Shown here: positions 19,953 through 28,848 of the stretch, one piece after another
How the letters are laid out: every line of letters begins with the position of its first letter
Numbering within the stretch: the stretch's first letter is position 1
Source: Nocardia sienata NBRC 100364
GTDB lineage: Bacteria; Actinomycetota; Actinomycetes; Mycobacteriales; Mycobacteriaceae
DNA length: 64,000 bases
Assembly (NCBI RefSeq): GCF_001613205.1
Contig: NZ_BDBX01000005.1
Location: 186,001-250,000, forward strand
Direction: 5' to 3'
Position numbers and translations under genes: made by a program
The notes under the pieces: generated by a model
What the model was told of the DNA's origin: nothing
The model's input: only the letters and a program-made list of their open reading frames with translations
Database searches by the model: none

Positions 19953-19975
19953 GCCCGCGGTGGCGGCCCGCGGGC
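19953..19975. terminator. GC-rich hairpin, likely terminator between convergent genes
   Basis: GCCCGCGG and CCGCGGGC pair perfectly around a 7-base loop, in the gap between the flavoprotein gene and the convergent merR-type gene. There is no U tract, as is common for actinobacterial terminators. Confidence 0.45.
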
Positions 19976-20044
19976 TCACCACTGCAGTCCGAGCGGCCGG
20001 TCGGGTGCGACGCGGCACCGAGGGCTCGGCCGTAGCCGGTTTCC

Positions 20045-20452
20045 CTACGCCCGTCGCGTAGGAGACCAGAGGCCTGCCGCGGTCCCTTCCGCCATATGTT
20101 CCCGATAGGTGCCGACCTTGTCGCGAATAATGCGGAGACTCGCGCCGAGCTCGGCTATCTTGGCCTCGACCGACTGCTGGTGCTCCTCGAGCAACGCCAA
20201 CCGCTGCGCCTCGTTCCCCGGCCCGGACCGGACCAGTTCGGCGAATTTCTGCACGGTCGCGATCGGCATACCCGAGTCGCGCAGCCGTTTGCACAGCAGC
20301 AGCCATTCCACATCGGCGGTGTCGTAGACCCGACGCCCGCCCGCCGTACGCGGAATCGGCCGCAGGAAGAGCTTCTCCCGTTCGAAGAAACGCAATGCGT
20401 GTATCCCCAGCCCGGTCGCCTTCGCCACATCTCCGATGGACAGTTCGCTCAT
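20045..20452 (-). CDS. MerR family transcriptional regulator
   Basis: A 135-aa regulator. The N-terminal winged HTH reads SIGDVAKATGLGIHALRFFE (residues 5-24), then the wing GGRRVYDTADVEWL, followed by a long dimerisation helix (about residues 75-120). There are few cysteines, so metal sensing of the MerR/ZntR kind is unlikely; an organic effector or oxidative signal is more plausible. The start at 20452 is chosen because upstream sequence in the frame overlaps the divergent gene. It is divergent from an SDR whose promoter has the 19-bp spacer and dyad expected for MerR activation. Confidence 0.88.
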   Translation of the reverse strand: MSELSIGDVAKATGLGIHALRFFEREKLFLRPIPRTAGGRRVYDTADVEWLLLCKRLRDSGMPIATVQKFAELVRSGPGNEAQRLALLEEHQQSVEAKIAELGASLRIIRDKVGTYREHMAEGTAAGLWSPTRRA

Positions 20453-20469
20453 ACACCGACTCTCATGGC

Positions 20470-20500
20470 TTGACCTAGATCGCGCTCTAGACCCTAGCGT
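20470..20500 (+). promoter_or_regulatory. MerR-type promoter with 19-bp spacer
   Basis: The -35 box TTGACC (20470-20475) and -10 box TAGCGT (20495-20500) are separated by exactly 19 bp, the over-long spacing corrected by MerR proteins through DNA twisting. The dyad CTAGA-TCGCGC-TCTAG (20475-20490) lies within the spacer. The ATG of the SDR at 20508 is 8 bases after the -10 box, so the transcript would be leaderless. The divergent merR-type gene starts 18 bp upstream. Confidence 0.7.
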
Positions 20501-20507
20501 TCGTCCG

Positions 20508-21485
20508 ATGACCACGACACAGCACAAGCTCGGCTCCGGGTTCGGCCCCCACAGCACCGCGGATGACGTCCTGGCAGGTCTCGATCTCACCGGCCGCAAC
20601 GCCTTGATCACCGGCGGATACTCGGGTCTCGGACTGGCGGCCACCACCGCACTCGCCCGGGCGGGAGCACAGGTGATCGTGCCCGCGCGCCGACCCGCGG
20701 TGGCCGCCACGGCCCTCCGGGACGTCCCGCGCACGCAGGTGCTGCCACTGGATCTGGCCGACCCGGACAACATACGGGGTTTCGCCGAGCAGTTCCGGGA
20801 GAAAGGTCCGGTACTCGATATCGTGATCGGTAACGCGGGCGTGATGGCCTATCCGGTCCAGCACATCGGGCCCGGGTGGGAGGCACATTTCGCCATCAAC
20901 CATCTCGGCCACTTCGCGCTGATCACCGCGCTGCGGCCCGCGTTCGCCCGGACCGGCGCGCGAGTGGTCTCGGTATCGTCGTCCGGGCATTTCCTCTCCG
21001 GTATCCGCTGGGACGATCCGCATTTCCTGCACGACTACGATCACTGGGCCGCGTACGGACAGTCCAAAACCGCCAACGCACTGTTCGCTGTGCACCTCGA
21101 CGAGCTCGGCGCGACCGATGGACTGCACGCCTTCGCGGTACACCCGGGTAGTATCCTCACCCCGCTGCAGCGGCGTATTCCCCGGTCCGAGCAGCTCGCC
21201 CAGGGCTGGCTCACCGACGACGGCCGTATCGCCCCGGGTTTCAAGACCCCGGCGCAGGGAGCGGCCACCGCGGTGTGGGCCGCCACCTCACCGCTGTTAC
21301 ACGGCCGCGGCGGCGCGTACTGCCAGGACTGCGATATCGCCGAAGCGGCCCTCGACGACGATATGCTCGTCGGCGGCGTCAAGCCGTGGGCAACCGACCG
21401 GGACGCCGCGGCCCGGCTGTGGACGCTGTCGGTCGAACTCACCGGGGTGGACGGGTTCGGCGGTTCCCCGGCCCGGTACCGATGA
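20508..21485 (+). CDS. SDR family oxidoreductase (retinol dehydrogenase/WWOX-like branch)
   Basis: A 325-aa SDR with an about 25-residue N-terminal extension, cofactor loop TGGYSGLG near residue 34, GNAGVMAYP near residue 109, the serine segment SVSSSGH and catalytic YGQSKTANALF. The HPGSILTPL segment after the active site is typical of the light-dependent-protochlorophyllide-reductase/retinol-dehydrogenase-like branch. No Shine-Dalgarno sequence precedes the ATG; instead a MerR-type promoter ends eight bases upstream, pointing to leaderless translation. It is probably the sole target of the neighbouring MerR regulator. Confidence 0.87.
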   Translation: MTTTQHKLGSGFGPHSTADDVLAGLDLTGRNALITGGYSGLGLAATTALARAGAQVIVPARRPAVAATALRDVPRTQVLPLDLADPDNIRGFAEQFREKGPVLDIVIGNAGVMAYPVQHIGPGWEAHFAINHLGHFALITALRPAFARTGARVVSVSSSGHFLSGIRWDDPHFLHDYDHWAAYGQSKTANALFAVHLDELGATDGLHAFAVHPGSILTPLQRRIPRSEQLAQGWLTDDGRIAPGFKTPAQGAATAVWAATSPLLHGRGGAYCQDCDIAEAALDDDMLVGGVKPWATDRDAAARLWTLSVELTGVDGFGGSPARYR

Positions 21486-21537
21486 GACCGGGCGCGGGTG
21501 CCGGTCGAGTTCGCTCCCGGCCGGTACTGTGCCGGCT

Positions 21538-21987
21538 ATGGCCGATACGAGTGGACCACCCGATACCGCCGAACCGTTGGATGCGCGGTCGGAGGTCGAA
21601 CGGGTCCACTCGCTGCTGGCCACCTGGCTCGGCACACCCGCGTCTCCTCAGGTGCTGGACGGATTCGCCGACGCTCAGCACGACGATTTCTCGATGGTGA
21701 CGGTCGCGGGCGCGGTAGTGCGGAAAACCGAACTGCTCGCGGGCCTGCACCGGGCCCGCAACAGTCGCCCGGGCCTGGTCATCGAAGTGTCGGATGTCGA
21801 GACAGTCTGCGCCTCGGCCGATCTCACCGTGGTGCGCTTCGTGGAAGAGCACCGCGACGGCGACACCAGGCAGTACCGGCGGACGACCGCGGTACTGCGC
21901 GCCGACCCGGACGAGAACCGGTACCGCTGGCTGACCGTTCACGAAACCGCGCTCGGACCGGGCGAGATCGAGCGTTCCCGCCCCTGA
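21538..21987 (+). CDS. DUF4440/NTF2-like protein
   Basis: A 149-aa protein with the cone-shaped SnoaL/NTF2-like pattern: an N-terminal helix pair, then DDFSMVTVAGAVVRKTELLAG, and strands ending with YRWLTVHET. I read it as a DUF4440-type protein from this pattern; no catalytic residues can be assigned. The start is the first ATG inside a longer open frame; no clear ribosome-binding site is present, and TACTGT at 21525-21530 could be a -10 box for a leaderless message. It lies 52 bp after the SDR and may be cotranscribed. Confidence 0.6.
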   Translation: MADTSGPPDTAEPLDARSEVERVHSLLATWLGTPASPQVLDGFADAQHDDFSMVTVAGAVVRKTELLAGLHRARNSRPGLVIEVSDVETVCASADLTVVRFVEEHRDGDTRQYRRTTAVLRADPDENRYRWLTVHETALGPGEIERSRP

Positions 21988-22049
21988 CCGGCACCCCGCC
22001 CGGGTGCGCCGGAATTCCCGGCCCCGCCCGGCCGCCGGAAGGCCGGAAC

Positions 22050-23096
22050 TCACACGGACAAGTAGGCGTCGACCCCGGCGGCGGCGAGGGTGACGACCGT
22101 GGCGGCGGCGACCGCCAGGTGGGTGCGCCGATAGTGTGTGGTCAGGACGGCTACGAACTCGCGCAGGAAAGCGGCGGGGATGAAGTAGCGCGCGGTGCGG
22201 GCGCCGACGACATGGGCCCGGATGCCGAGCCGGCGGGTCAGCGCCGCGGTGCGGAGTACATGGAAGTTACTGGTGACGACCGTGATCAGGCATTCGGCGG
22301 TGTCGAGACCGTGCCGATGGAGCAGGTCCACGGTGTTGCGCAGATTCTCCTCGGTATTGCGTGAGCCGCGTTCCCGCAGGATCGACGTCTCGGCGATGCC
22401 GGCTGCGACGAGGTAGGCGGCCATCGCGTCGGCCTCACTGAGTGTCTCGTCGCTGCCCCTCCCCCCGGAGGTGACGAGGACCGGCGTGCGCCCGCTCACC
22501 GTTTCGGCACGATAGACCTGGATCGCGCGGTTCAAGCGGGCCGCGAGCAGAGGAGTGACACGGTTGCGGTTCAGGCCGCAGCCCAGGACCACCACGGCAT
22601 CCGCGCCCGTCTCGTCGGGGATTTTGCCGTAGAGCACGGCGTGCCCGGCGAAGGCGAGCAGATGTGCCAGCAGGTAGACGCCCACGAGGGTGGCCGTGGC
22701 GGCGACGAGCATCAGCCAGTGCGGTACGGCGGGTCCGCGCCGTAGGGCGAGCAATGCCGCGAGAGGCAGCACGAGGAGACCGAGTCCCACCACCACGGGG
22801 GTCATGGTGATCGGTCGCACCCCTTCGCGCCGGGCGACGGTGATGCCGTTCGTGAGCAGCCCGAGGCCTACTACGATCACACCCAGCGAGAAGAGTGCGC
22901 CCAGGAGCACCGAAACCGATTGCGGGCCGGACGGGTCGGCCAGCCGCGCGGCCGCGGCTCCCGCACCGGCGAGGACCAGCGCTACCGCCGCGAGCAGGAA
23001 GAAACCCGTGGACAACCGGCGAGGCTCCCGGCCGAGCCGGGTAGCGCCGAACACCCCCGCCGCCCAACCCGCCACGAGCAATACCGCAGGATCCAC
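22050..23096 (-). CDS. YdcF/DUF218 family membrane protein
   Basis: A 348-aa protein with an N-terminal membrane part of about five to six hydrophobic segments (residues 1-170) followed by a cytoplasmic or extracytoplasmic DUF218 domain. The latter contains VVLGCGLNRNRVTPLLAARL, TSGGRGSDETLSEADAMA and TVVTSNFHVLRTAALTRRLG, the hallmark of the SanA/YdcF group linked to envelope precursor metabolism. The GTG start at 23096 directly follows GGAGGAGAGA, which decides it over upstream ATGs. No obvious operon partner is present. Confidence 0.82.
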   Translation of the reverse strand: MDPAVLLVAGWAAGVFGATRLGREPRRLSTGFFLLAAVALVLAGAGAAAARLADPSGPQSVSVLLGALFSLGVIVVGLGLLTNGITVARREGVRPITMTPVVVGLGLLVLPLAALLALRRGPAVPHWLMLVAATATLVGVYLLAHLLAFAGHAVLYGKIPDETGADAVVVLGCGLNRNRVTPLLAARLNRAIQVYRAETVSGRTPVLVTSGGRGSDETLSEADAMAAYLVAAGIAETSILRERGSRNTEENLRNTVDLLHRHGLDTAECLITVVTSNFHVLRTAALTRRLGIRAHVVGARTARYFIPAAFLREFVAVLTTHYRRTHLAVAAATVVTLAAAGVDAYLSV

Positions 23097-23527
23097 TCTC
23101 TCCTCCTCCACCGTTACGGTCGAAACTGCCGCTACTCCGGCCGGATACCCGAAAAGTTGCCCGACGTTCGCCTCGGCGCGGAGTAGGTAAGGCTCCATAC
23201 GGATGTGGCTCGTCCCGAGACGCTCGCCCGGCTGATCATCCGGCCGCACGACACGTTCGGGCGGGCAAAACCATCACGGCGCGGGAACTCACCCGCCGTT
23301 TCCGGAGTCACGGAGCTTCGACACCCAGGAGATCTGCATCGTGCCGACACAGCCCGTGGTCCGGCCGCGAGAGACCGACTTCTTCCGGAGCCGCAGGGCG
23401 CGGAAGACGCTCGGTGGTCCGCGCACCCCCGTATGCTGCCCGCAGTACGAAGCCCGCCGCCATGTTCCCGGAACCCGCTCGCCGGAACGGATCCGGGTGC
23501 GTGCGGCGAGACGGAGGGATGTGGTCC

Positions 23528-24949
23528 ATGCGGTGCTACAGCGCAATAGTGCGCCAGGTGTTGCCGGTGGTGGTGTCCGTACTGATGGTGGCCGGGGCCG
23601 CCGGGTCCGCAGCCGCGGACCCGGCGATCCCCGACCTCGGGCCGGCCGGAACCTCGCTGATCCACGGCGATCTCGCGTCCAGCGACAGTACCGGGCATCC
23701 CGGTCCCGGGCCGGACGGCCGGCTCGCCGCCTCCTCGGTACCGGGTGGGGCCTGCAGCGCCACGTTCGTCGCGTCCGACGGTATGGCGGTGGCGCTGTGC
23801 ACCGGCTACGCCGGACTCACCCCACCGGGCGTCGCCGTGCCGACGGTGAAACTCTTCGACCCGGTCTCCGCGGCCCCCGTCGCCTCACTGCAGCTGGCGA
23901 AAGGCGGTCTGCTGGGTGGGGTGTACGGCTATCTCGACAGCCGCGACCACGTGGTCGTCGCCGACGGGTCGGGCGCGATAGTCGAGGTCGGGCACCGGCG
24001 CGCCGCCGGTGGCCGCTGGGAGTTGTTCGTCGACGAGCGGGTCGACATCGCGGACAGCATTCCGGCCGGCGACGCGATCACCGGTGTGGCGCCCGACTAC
24101 GCGGGCCGCATCTGGTTCGCCACCACCGGCGGGGTGATCGGCACTGTCGACCCCACCGGCCGCGCGACGGCGACCCGCCTGCCCGAGGGCGAGAAACTCA
24201 CCAACGGGCTGAGCGTGCGCCGGGACGGTACCTCGGTCCTCACCACCCGCGCGCTCTACGAGATGCGGGCCGGGGACTCCGGTGTGCCCGAGGTGGTCTG
24301 GCGGCAGCCCTACGCGGCGGGCATGATCCGCAAACCCGGTCAGCTCGGGCCCGGATCCGGTACCACACCGACCTATTTCGGCCCCGGCGGTGACGAATGG
24401 GTGGCAATCGTCGATGGTGCCGAACGCCCGGATCTGCTCGTCTACCGGGCCGACGACGGAACGCAGGTGTGCCGGACCCCGGCCTTCGGAACCTCCGGAC
24501 AGGGCACCGAGAACTCACCGATGGCCTGGGGAAATTCCCTGGTGATCCCCAGCACCTACGGGTTCGGCTATCCACCGGCTGCGACATCCGGCCCCAGCGA
24601 CCCACCGAATGCGGTGTTCACCGGCGGTATGACCCGCATCGATGTCTCGGAGACCGGGTGCCGCCGGATCTGGGAGACCGGGGACCGGATGGCCTCGCTG
24701 CCCCGGCTGTCGCGCGCGGACGGCCTGATCTACGGACTCTCCTACGGGCCGCTTCCGCCCGGCGGCGGGATCCAGCAGGTGGGTCCGGTGTACTACACGG
24801 CGGTGGATTTCGGCACCGGTGAGCTGCGGGCGCACCGGCCGGTGGGTATCGCGCCGCTGGACGAAACCCTGCAGCTCACCGGGACCATCGGTCCCGATCG
24901 TTCATACTGGCAGGCCACCGTCGGACGGATGCTGCGCATCGCTCCCTGA
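23528..24949 (+). CDS. secreted beta-propeller-like protein of unknown function
   Basis: A 473-aa exported protein. The signal peptide runs from MRCYSAIVRQVLP through a hydrophobic core to a cleavage region AAGSAAA near residue 31. The mature part is rich in glycine and short beta strands with repeated patterns such as GVAPDYAGRIWFATTGGVIG, resembling SMP30/PQQ-type propellers. I cannot name a family. The ATG at 23528 is 9 bp from GGAGGG; another ATG at 23519 is too close to that site. It is monocistronic and convergent with the MFS gene downstream. Confidence 0.65.
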   Translation: MRCYSAIVRQVLPVVVSVLMVAGAAGSAAADPAIPDLGPAGTSLIHGDLASSDSTGHPGPGPDGRLAASSVPGGACSATFVASDGMAVALCTGYAGLTPPGVAVPTVKLFDPVSAAPVASLQLAKGGLLGGVYGYLDSRDHVVVADGSGAIVEVGHRRAAGGRWELFVDERVDIADSIPAGDAITGVAPDYAGRIWFATTGGVIGTVDPTGRATATRLPEGEKLTNGLSVRRDGTSVLTTRALYEMRAGDSGVPEVVWRQPYAAGMIRKPGQLGPGSGTTPTYFGPGGDEWVAIVDGAERPDLLVYRADDGTQVCRTPAFGTSGQGTENSPMAWGNSLVIPSTYGFGYPPAATSGPSDPPNAVFTGGMTRIDVSETGCRRIWETGDRMASLPRLSRADGLIYGLSYGPLPPGGGIQQVGPVYYTAVDFGTGELRAHRPVGIAPLDETLQLTGTIGPDRSYWQATVGRMLRIAP

Positions 24950-25067
24950 GTACGCCCCCGCGCAGAACGATCGGATCCGCCGAGCTGGATGGCCCCCTGA
25001 CAGGGCCGACGGTGCCGGAGGGGCGGGTACCCGCGGACGCCGGCTCGATGGGTGCCCGAGCAGAGGT

Positions 25068-26276
25068 TCAGCAGCGGTGAGCGGCCCACACGGTCACGGT
25101 GAACAACGCGACGCCGAGAGCCGCCAGACCCGCGCCGACCAGCGCCGGCGCCGTATAGCCGTAACCGGCCGCGATCACCAGGCCGCCCAGCCAGGCGCCG
25201 GCGGCATTGGCGATGTTCAGGGCCGCGTGGTTGAGCGCCGCGGCCAGGGTCTGCGCGTCGGCGGCCACATCCATCAGCCGGGTCTGCAGTCCGGGCGCCA
25301 ACGCGGCGCCCGTGGCACCCACCAGAAGGGCACCGATTCCGGCGGTGATGGGGTTGTGCGCCGCGGCGACGAAGCCGAGCAGCACGACCGTCATGGCGCC
25401 CAGGGCCACGAAGATCGAGCGGTCCACCCCGCGATCGGCGAGCACCCCGCCACCGATATTGCCCAGCACCATGCCGACACCGAAGAGCGCGAGCACCAGC
25501 GGCACCAGGCCCGCTCCCATACCCGCGACATCGGTGAGGGTGGTGCTCACATACGTGTAGACGGCGAACATGCCGCCGAAGCCGATGGCGCCCACCGCGA
25601 GGGTGAGCAGGACCTGCGGCCGGCGCAGCGCACCGAGTTCGGTGAGTGGATTGGTGGTCACGATCGCCGTCAGCGGCGGGACGAAACGCAGCAGCGCGGC
25701 CACCGTGGCCACCCCGATCACGGCGACCACCACGAAAGCACTGCGCCACCCGAGATGCTGCCCCAGCCAGGTCGCCGCCGGGACACCGACCACATTCGCG
25801 GTACTCAACCCGAGCATCACCGCGGCCACGGCCTTGGCGCGCTGCCCGGCCGGGGCCAGGGTCGCGGCCGCCAGCGAGGCCACACCGAAATAGGCGCCGT
25901 GCGGGAGCCCGGAGACGAACCGGGCGGCGACCATGGTGGCGAAGTTCGGCGCGAGTGCCGAGGCGAGATTGCCGATCGCGAAGGCCGCCATGAGGACCAC
26001 CAGCAGCCGCTTACGCGCCACCTTCGCGCAGGCGGCCGCGATCACCGGCGCACCGACCACCACCCCGAGCGCATAGGCGGAGACCGCGTGCCCGGCGGTC
26101 GGCTCGGAGACCGCGAAAGCACCGGCGATATCGGGGAGCAGCCCCATCGTGACGAATTCGGTGGTGCCGATACCGAAGCCGCCGAGCGCAAGGGCCAGCA
26201 TCGCCGGTAGATGCCAGCCGGTGCGGGGAGGGACAGCGACAGCTGTGCTCGCCGTGGTGGTAGCGGTGGAAGTCAC
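25068..26276 (-). CDS. MFS transporter, DHA1 (AraJ/YdhP-like) family
   Basis: A 402-aa transporter with twelve predicted membrane segments. The N-terminal FGIGTTEFVTMGLLPDIA motif is diagnostic of the drug:H+ antiporter-1 sugar/arabinose-efflux branch, with motif A-like KVARKRLLVVLMA after helix 2 and a central loop with RFVPPLTAI. Such proteins export drugs or small metabolites. The GTG start at 26276 gives a normal-length N-terminus; the open frame extends to 26438 but the extra residues are not family-like. Confidence 0.82.
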   Translation of the reverse strand: MTSTATTTASTAVAVPPRTGWHLPAMLALALGGFGIGTTEFVTMGLLPDIAGAFAVSEPTAGHAVSAYALGVVVGAPVIAAACAKVARKRLLVVLMAAFAIGNLASALAPNFATMVAARFVSGLPHGAYFGVASLAAATLAPAGQRAKAVAAVMLGLSTANVVGVPAATWLGQHLGWRSAFVVVAVIGVATVAALLRFVPPLTAIVTTNPLTELGALRRPQVLLTLAVGAIGFGGMFAVYTYVSTTLTDVAGMGAGLVPLVLALFGVGMVLGNIGGGVLADRGVDRSIFVALGAMTVVLLGFVAAAHNPITAGIGALLVGATGAALAPGLQTRLMDVAADAQTLAAALNHAALNIANAAGAWLGGLVIAAGYGYTAPALVGAGLAALGVALFTVTVWAAHRC

Positions 26277-26795
26277 GCTTTCGTGCAACAGGCGACCTGC
26301 GGCGAGGTTTCCGTACACCGCTGTGAGTTGGGGCACCCGGGCCCGGCACAAGTGACCGGTATGTCCGGTATGAACGGCGTAATTCGAGGTGAGACGCCCG
26401 ACGGCCGCCGAGTCCCGGCACACGGAATCAGCGATCATCTCGCGTGCGGCGCCGGATGATCGTGGTCACGACCGCTGGTCCCGCCGCCGGCCTGCTCGCC
26501 TTCGTGGCCGCCGCCACGCTCATCCGTCGAGTCGTCGGGCCCGGCGTGCTGTTCACCGTCGGGCTCGGCCGCCGGGGCCATCGGCCTCGTCCGGCCAGAG
26601 ACAATCCGGGCAGAGACAAGAGGAAGGCACTGACCACCACTGGCGCCGCGGTCGGCGATACCGGGTCGGTGCCGGGCCGCGGCAACTCGGAGATACCATC
26701 GCCGGGACCGTACGTCGGCGAGCCGGCGGTACACGCGATACGTGACCCCGCGGACGCCGTCCGGGCGGGGCAGGATCCCGGATCGAGGACTATGG
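26277..26795. other. intergenic stretch between divergent MFS and esterase genes
   Basis: About 520 bases without a supportable gene. An open frame on the plus strand from 26444 has a hydrophobic start (MRRRMIVVTTAGPAAG) but becomes arginine-rich and compositionally like frame noise, with no ribosome-binding site. Promoters for the MFS transporter must lie in the first part. Confidence 0.4.
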
Positions 26796-27626
26796 ATGGG
26801 CGATACGCAGATCCGTGACAGGCACCTTTCCGGACTCCGGGGCCGGATACCGATCCGCGAGTATCTTCCCGCCGCACCGGACCCGGCGGCCCCGTCGCTG
26901 CTGTGGATCCACGGTGGAGCGTTTGTCTCGGGCGGGCTCGACCAGCTGGAATCACATGCGGTGGCCCTGCGGGTCGCCGCGTCCGGGCGCCGGGTACGCA
27001 CCGTCGACTACGCGCTGGTCCCCCGGTTCCGGGTGTGGGGCCCGCCGAGGTACCACCCGTCGGACAACCGGTATCCGGCGCCGCTCGACGATGTACTCAC
27101 CGCGGTCGCGGACCTGATGACCGACGAGCCCCGGACCGTGCTCGGGGGCGCCAGCGCGGGCGCCTGCCTCGCCGCATCCGCCGCGCTGCGGCTACGCGAC
27201 TCGAGTGGGCCGGGACCGGCCGGGCTGATCCTGGCCTATGCCACCCTGCACGCCGAACTCCCCCCGCTCCCGGAACCGGTGCGCGCCCGGCTGCGCGGAC
27301 GGCGTCGGATCGGCACTTTCACCCCGGAGGTCATCCGGCGGATGAATCTCAACTATGTGGGCTCGGAAGAACTGCTGCGCGATCCCGACGTCTTCCCGGG
27401 TGGAGCCAAGCTGACCGGACTGCCGCCGGTCCTGCTGCTCGACGCCGCCTACGACTCGTTGAGCGCGTCGAGTACCACCTTCGCCGGGGAACTCACCGAG
27501 GCCGGGATCGAGACCGAGCACGTGATCGTGCCCGGTACACGGCACGGTTTCCTCAACCGGCCCAGGTCCGCCGGATTCCGGCACGGGACCGAGACCCTGG
27601 TGCGCTGGCTCGATCGGCTGACCTAG
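26796..27626 (+). CDS. alpha/beta hydrolase, hormone-sensitive-lipase-like esterase
   Basis: A 276-aa alpha/beta hydrolase with the oxyanion-hole motif HGGAF at residues 39-43, the nucleophile elbow GASAG near residue 118, the acid in LLDAAYDSL near residue 215, and the catalytic histidine in PGTRHGF near residue 248. These identify the HSL (family IV) esterases acting on short acyl esters. GAGGA six bases before the ATG at 26796 supports this start over a longer frame. It ends 43 bp from the convergent cupin gene. Confidence 0.85.
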   Translation: MGDTQIRDRHLSGLRGRIPIREYLPAAPDPAAPSLLWIHGGAFVSGGLDQLESHAVALRVAASGRRVRTVDYALVPRFRVWGPPRYHPSDNRYPAPLDDVLTAVADLMTDEPRTVLGGASAGACLAASAALRLRDSSGPGPAGLILAYATLHAELPPLPEPVRARLRGRRRIGTFTPEVIRRMNLNYVGSEELLRDPDVFPGGAKLTGLPPVLLLDAAYDSLSASSTTFAGELTEAGIETEHVIVPGTRHGFLNRPRSAGFRHGTETLVRWLDRLT

Positions 27627-27669
27627 TGCTGCGACCGGCTCCTTCATCGAACCGGCCGCAACACCGTGC

Positions 27670-28722
27670 TCAGCGGGCGGCCGCCGCTGTCTGCCCTTCG
27701 GCCGGATGGACACCGTACTGATCGGTTTCCATCAGATGCGCGATATCGCGGCCGGCGGGGGTCATGGTCAGGTTCGACCTGGTCTCGATGAGAAACGCGC
27801 GGTAGCCGGGCTGCACATCCTCTTCGGGTCCCTGGTGCAGCAGCCCCTTGGGCGTCCAGGTGACGGTCCCGGGCGTATCGACCGAGCCCCACGGCGAGGG
27901 CCCCATGGCGTAGCAGATGACCTCGTCGAAGTCGGCGTTGTGATGGACCGGCGGGCGGGTACTGCGCCGGCTACCGGTGCCGAAGACGAAATCGTTGCCC
28001 GAGGTGCTGCTCATGAGCCGCGCCGGGGCGAGACCTCCCTCCGCGACGGCGAGGCCCTGCACATGCTCGAGGTTGAACCGGACGACGAGCGGGGCGCCGA
28101 GTACGTCGAGGCACGGAATGGGATCGACATCGTAGAAATACGACGTGAAGGTATCGCCGGTGCGGACGACCACCTCGTATTCGTCTGCTACCGGTAGCCC
28201 GGGGCGGCCGTGCGGCGTGGGCCGGTCCAGGTGCAGATCGGGATTGAAGGTGCCGGGCGCGCCTTCGGGGTCGAGGTGGAGTTCGGAGGCGGTGACCACG
28301 ATGAACTCGTTGATCTCCTCGGCGATCTCGCCCCACCGGTAGGTGACCGCGCGCGGAATCAGCACGATATCCCCGGCCCGTACGTCGAGTGTGCCCACCT
28401 CGGTGTCGAGTTCACCGCGCCCGGACACGATGTAGTGCAGTTCGTCGGACCGGACATTGACGTAACCGAAGGACATCGCGGTCGAGCGCCGGTTCAGCTC
28501 GAAGCCGATGCCCTCACCCTCGAGAATCGGGACCGGTAGGGCTTTCGGCTCGGCGAAAACAGCGGCGGGTAGATCCCAGGTGTGGAAGCGCCGCGGCACG
28601 TATTCGCCACGGGCGTGCAGGAAACGGGGCCGGTACTGGGCGCGCACGATGGTCGTGTTCGGACCGGCGAAACCGTTGCGGGAGAAAAGCTCGATGTTGG
28701 GCGCCAGGACTTCGTCCGGCAT
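27670..28722 (-). CDS. homogentisate 1,2-dioxygenase-like cupin protein
   Basis: A 350-aa bicupin-type protein. The C-terminal half carries PVHHNADFDEVICYAMG near residue 265, matching the iron-ligand region of homogentisate dioxygenase; the N-terminal half has FGYVNVRSDELHYIVSGRGE. It is shorter than typical homogentisate dioxygenases (about 430 aa), so the aromatic substrate may differ. No fumarylacetoacetase or maleylacetoacetate isomerase lies nearby; the downstream partner on the same strand side is a broken enoyl-CoA hydratase. Ring cleavage of a catabolic intermediate is a reasonable inference only. Confidence 0.75.
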   Translation of the reverse strand: MPDEVLAPNIELFSRNGFAGPNTTIVRAQYRPRFLHARGEYVPRRFHTWDLPAAVFAEPKALPVPILEGEGIGFELNRRSTAMSFGYVNVRSDELHYIVSGRGELDTEVGTLDVRAGDIVLIPRAVTYRWGEIAEEINEFIVVTASELHLDPEGAPGTFNPDLHLDRPTPHGRPGLPVADEYEVVVRTGDTFTSYFYDVDPIPCLDVLGAPLVVRFNLEHVQGLAVAEGGLAPARLMSSTSGNDFVFGTGSRRSTRPPVHHNADFDEVICYAMGPSPWGSVDTPGTVTWTPKGLLHQGPEEDVQPGYRAFLIETRSNLTMTPAGRDIAHLMETDQYGVHPAEGQTAAAAR

Positions 28723-28848
28723 GCAGCACCTCCGAAACTTGTTGTGCCCCAGATCCTAGACCCGCACCGATCCCCGCGCGCACTTTTGCGAACTCACCTT
28801 TGCCCAGGTATCTGTCACCGAAAGTACACTCGCAGTGACGATTCCGGG

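Noticed and set aside
24950..25067. Short GGCCC/GGGCC inverted repeat between convergent genes
   Set aside because: The stem of about five base pairs is too short to call a terminator with confidence.
26444..26818. 124-codon frame between the MFS and esterase genes
   Set aside because: It lacks a ribosome-binding site and overlaps the esterase start in another phase.
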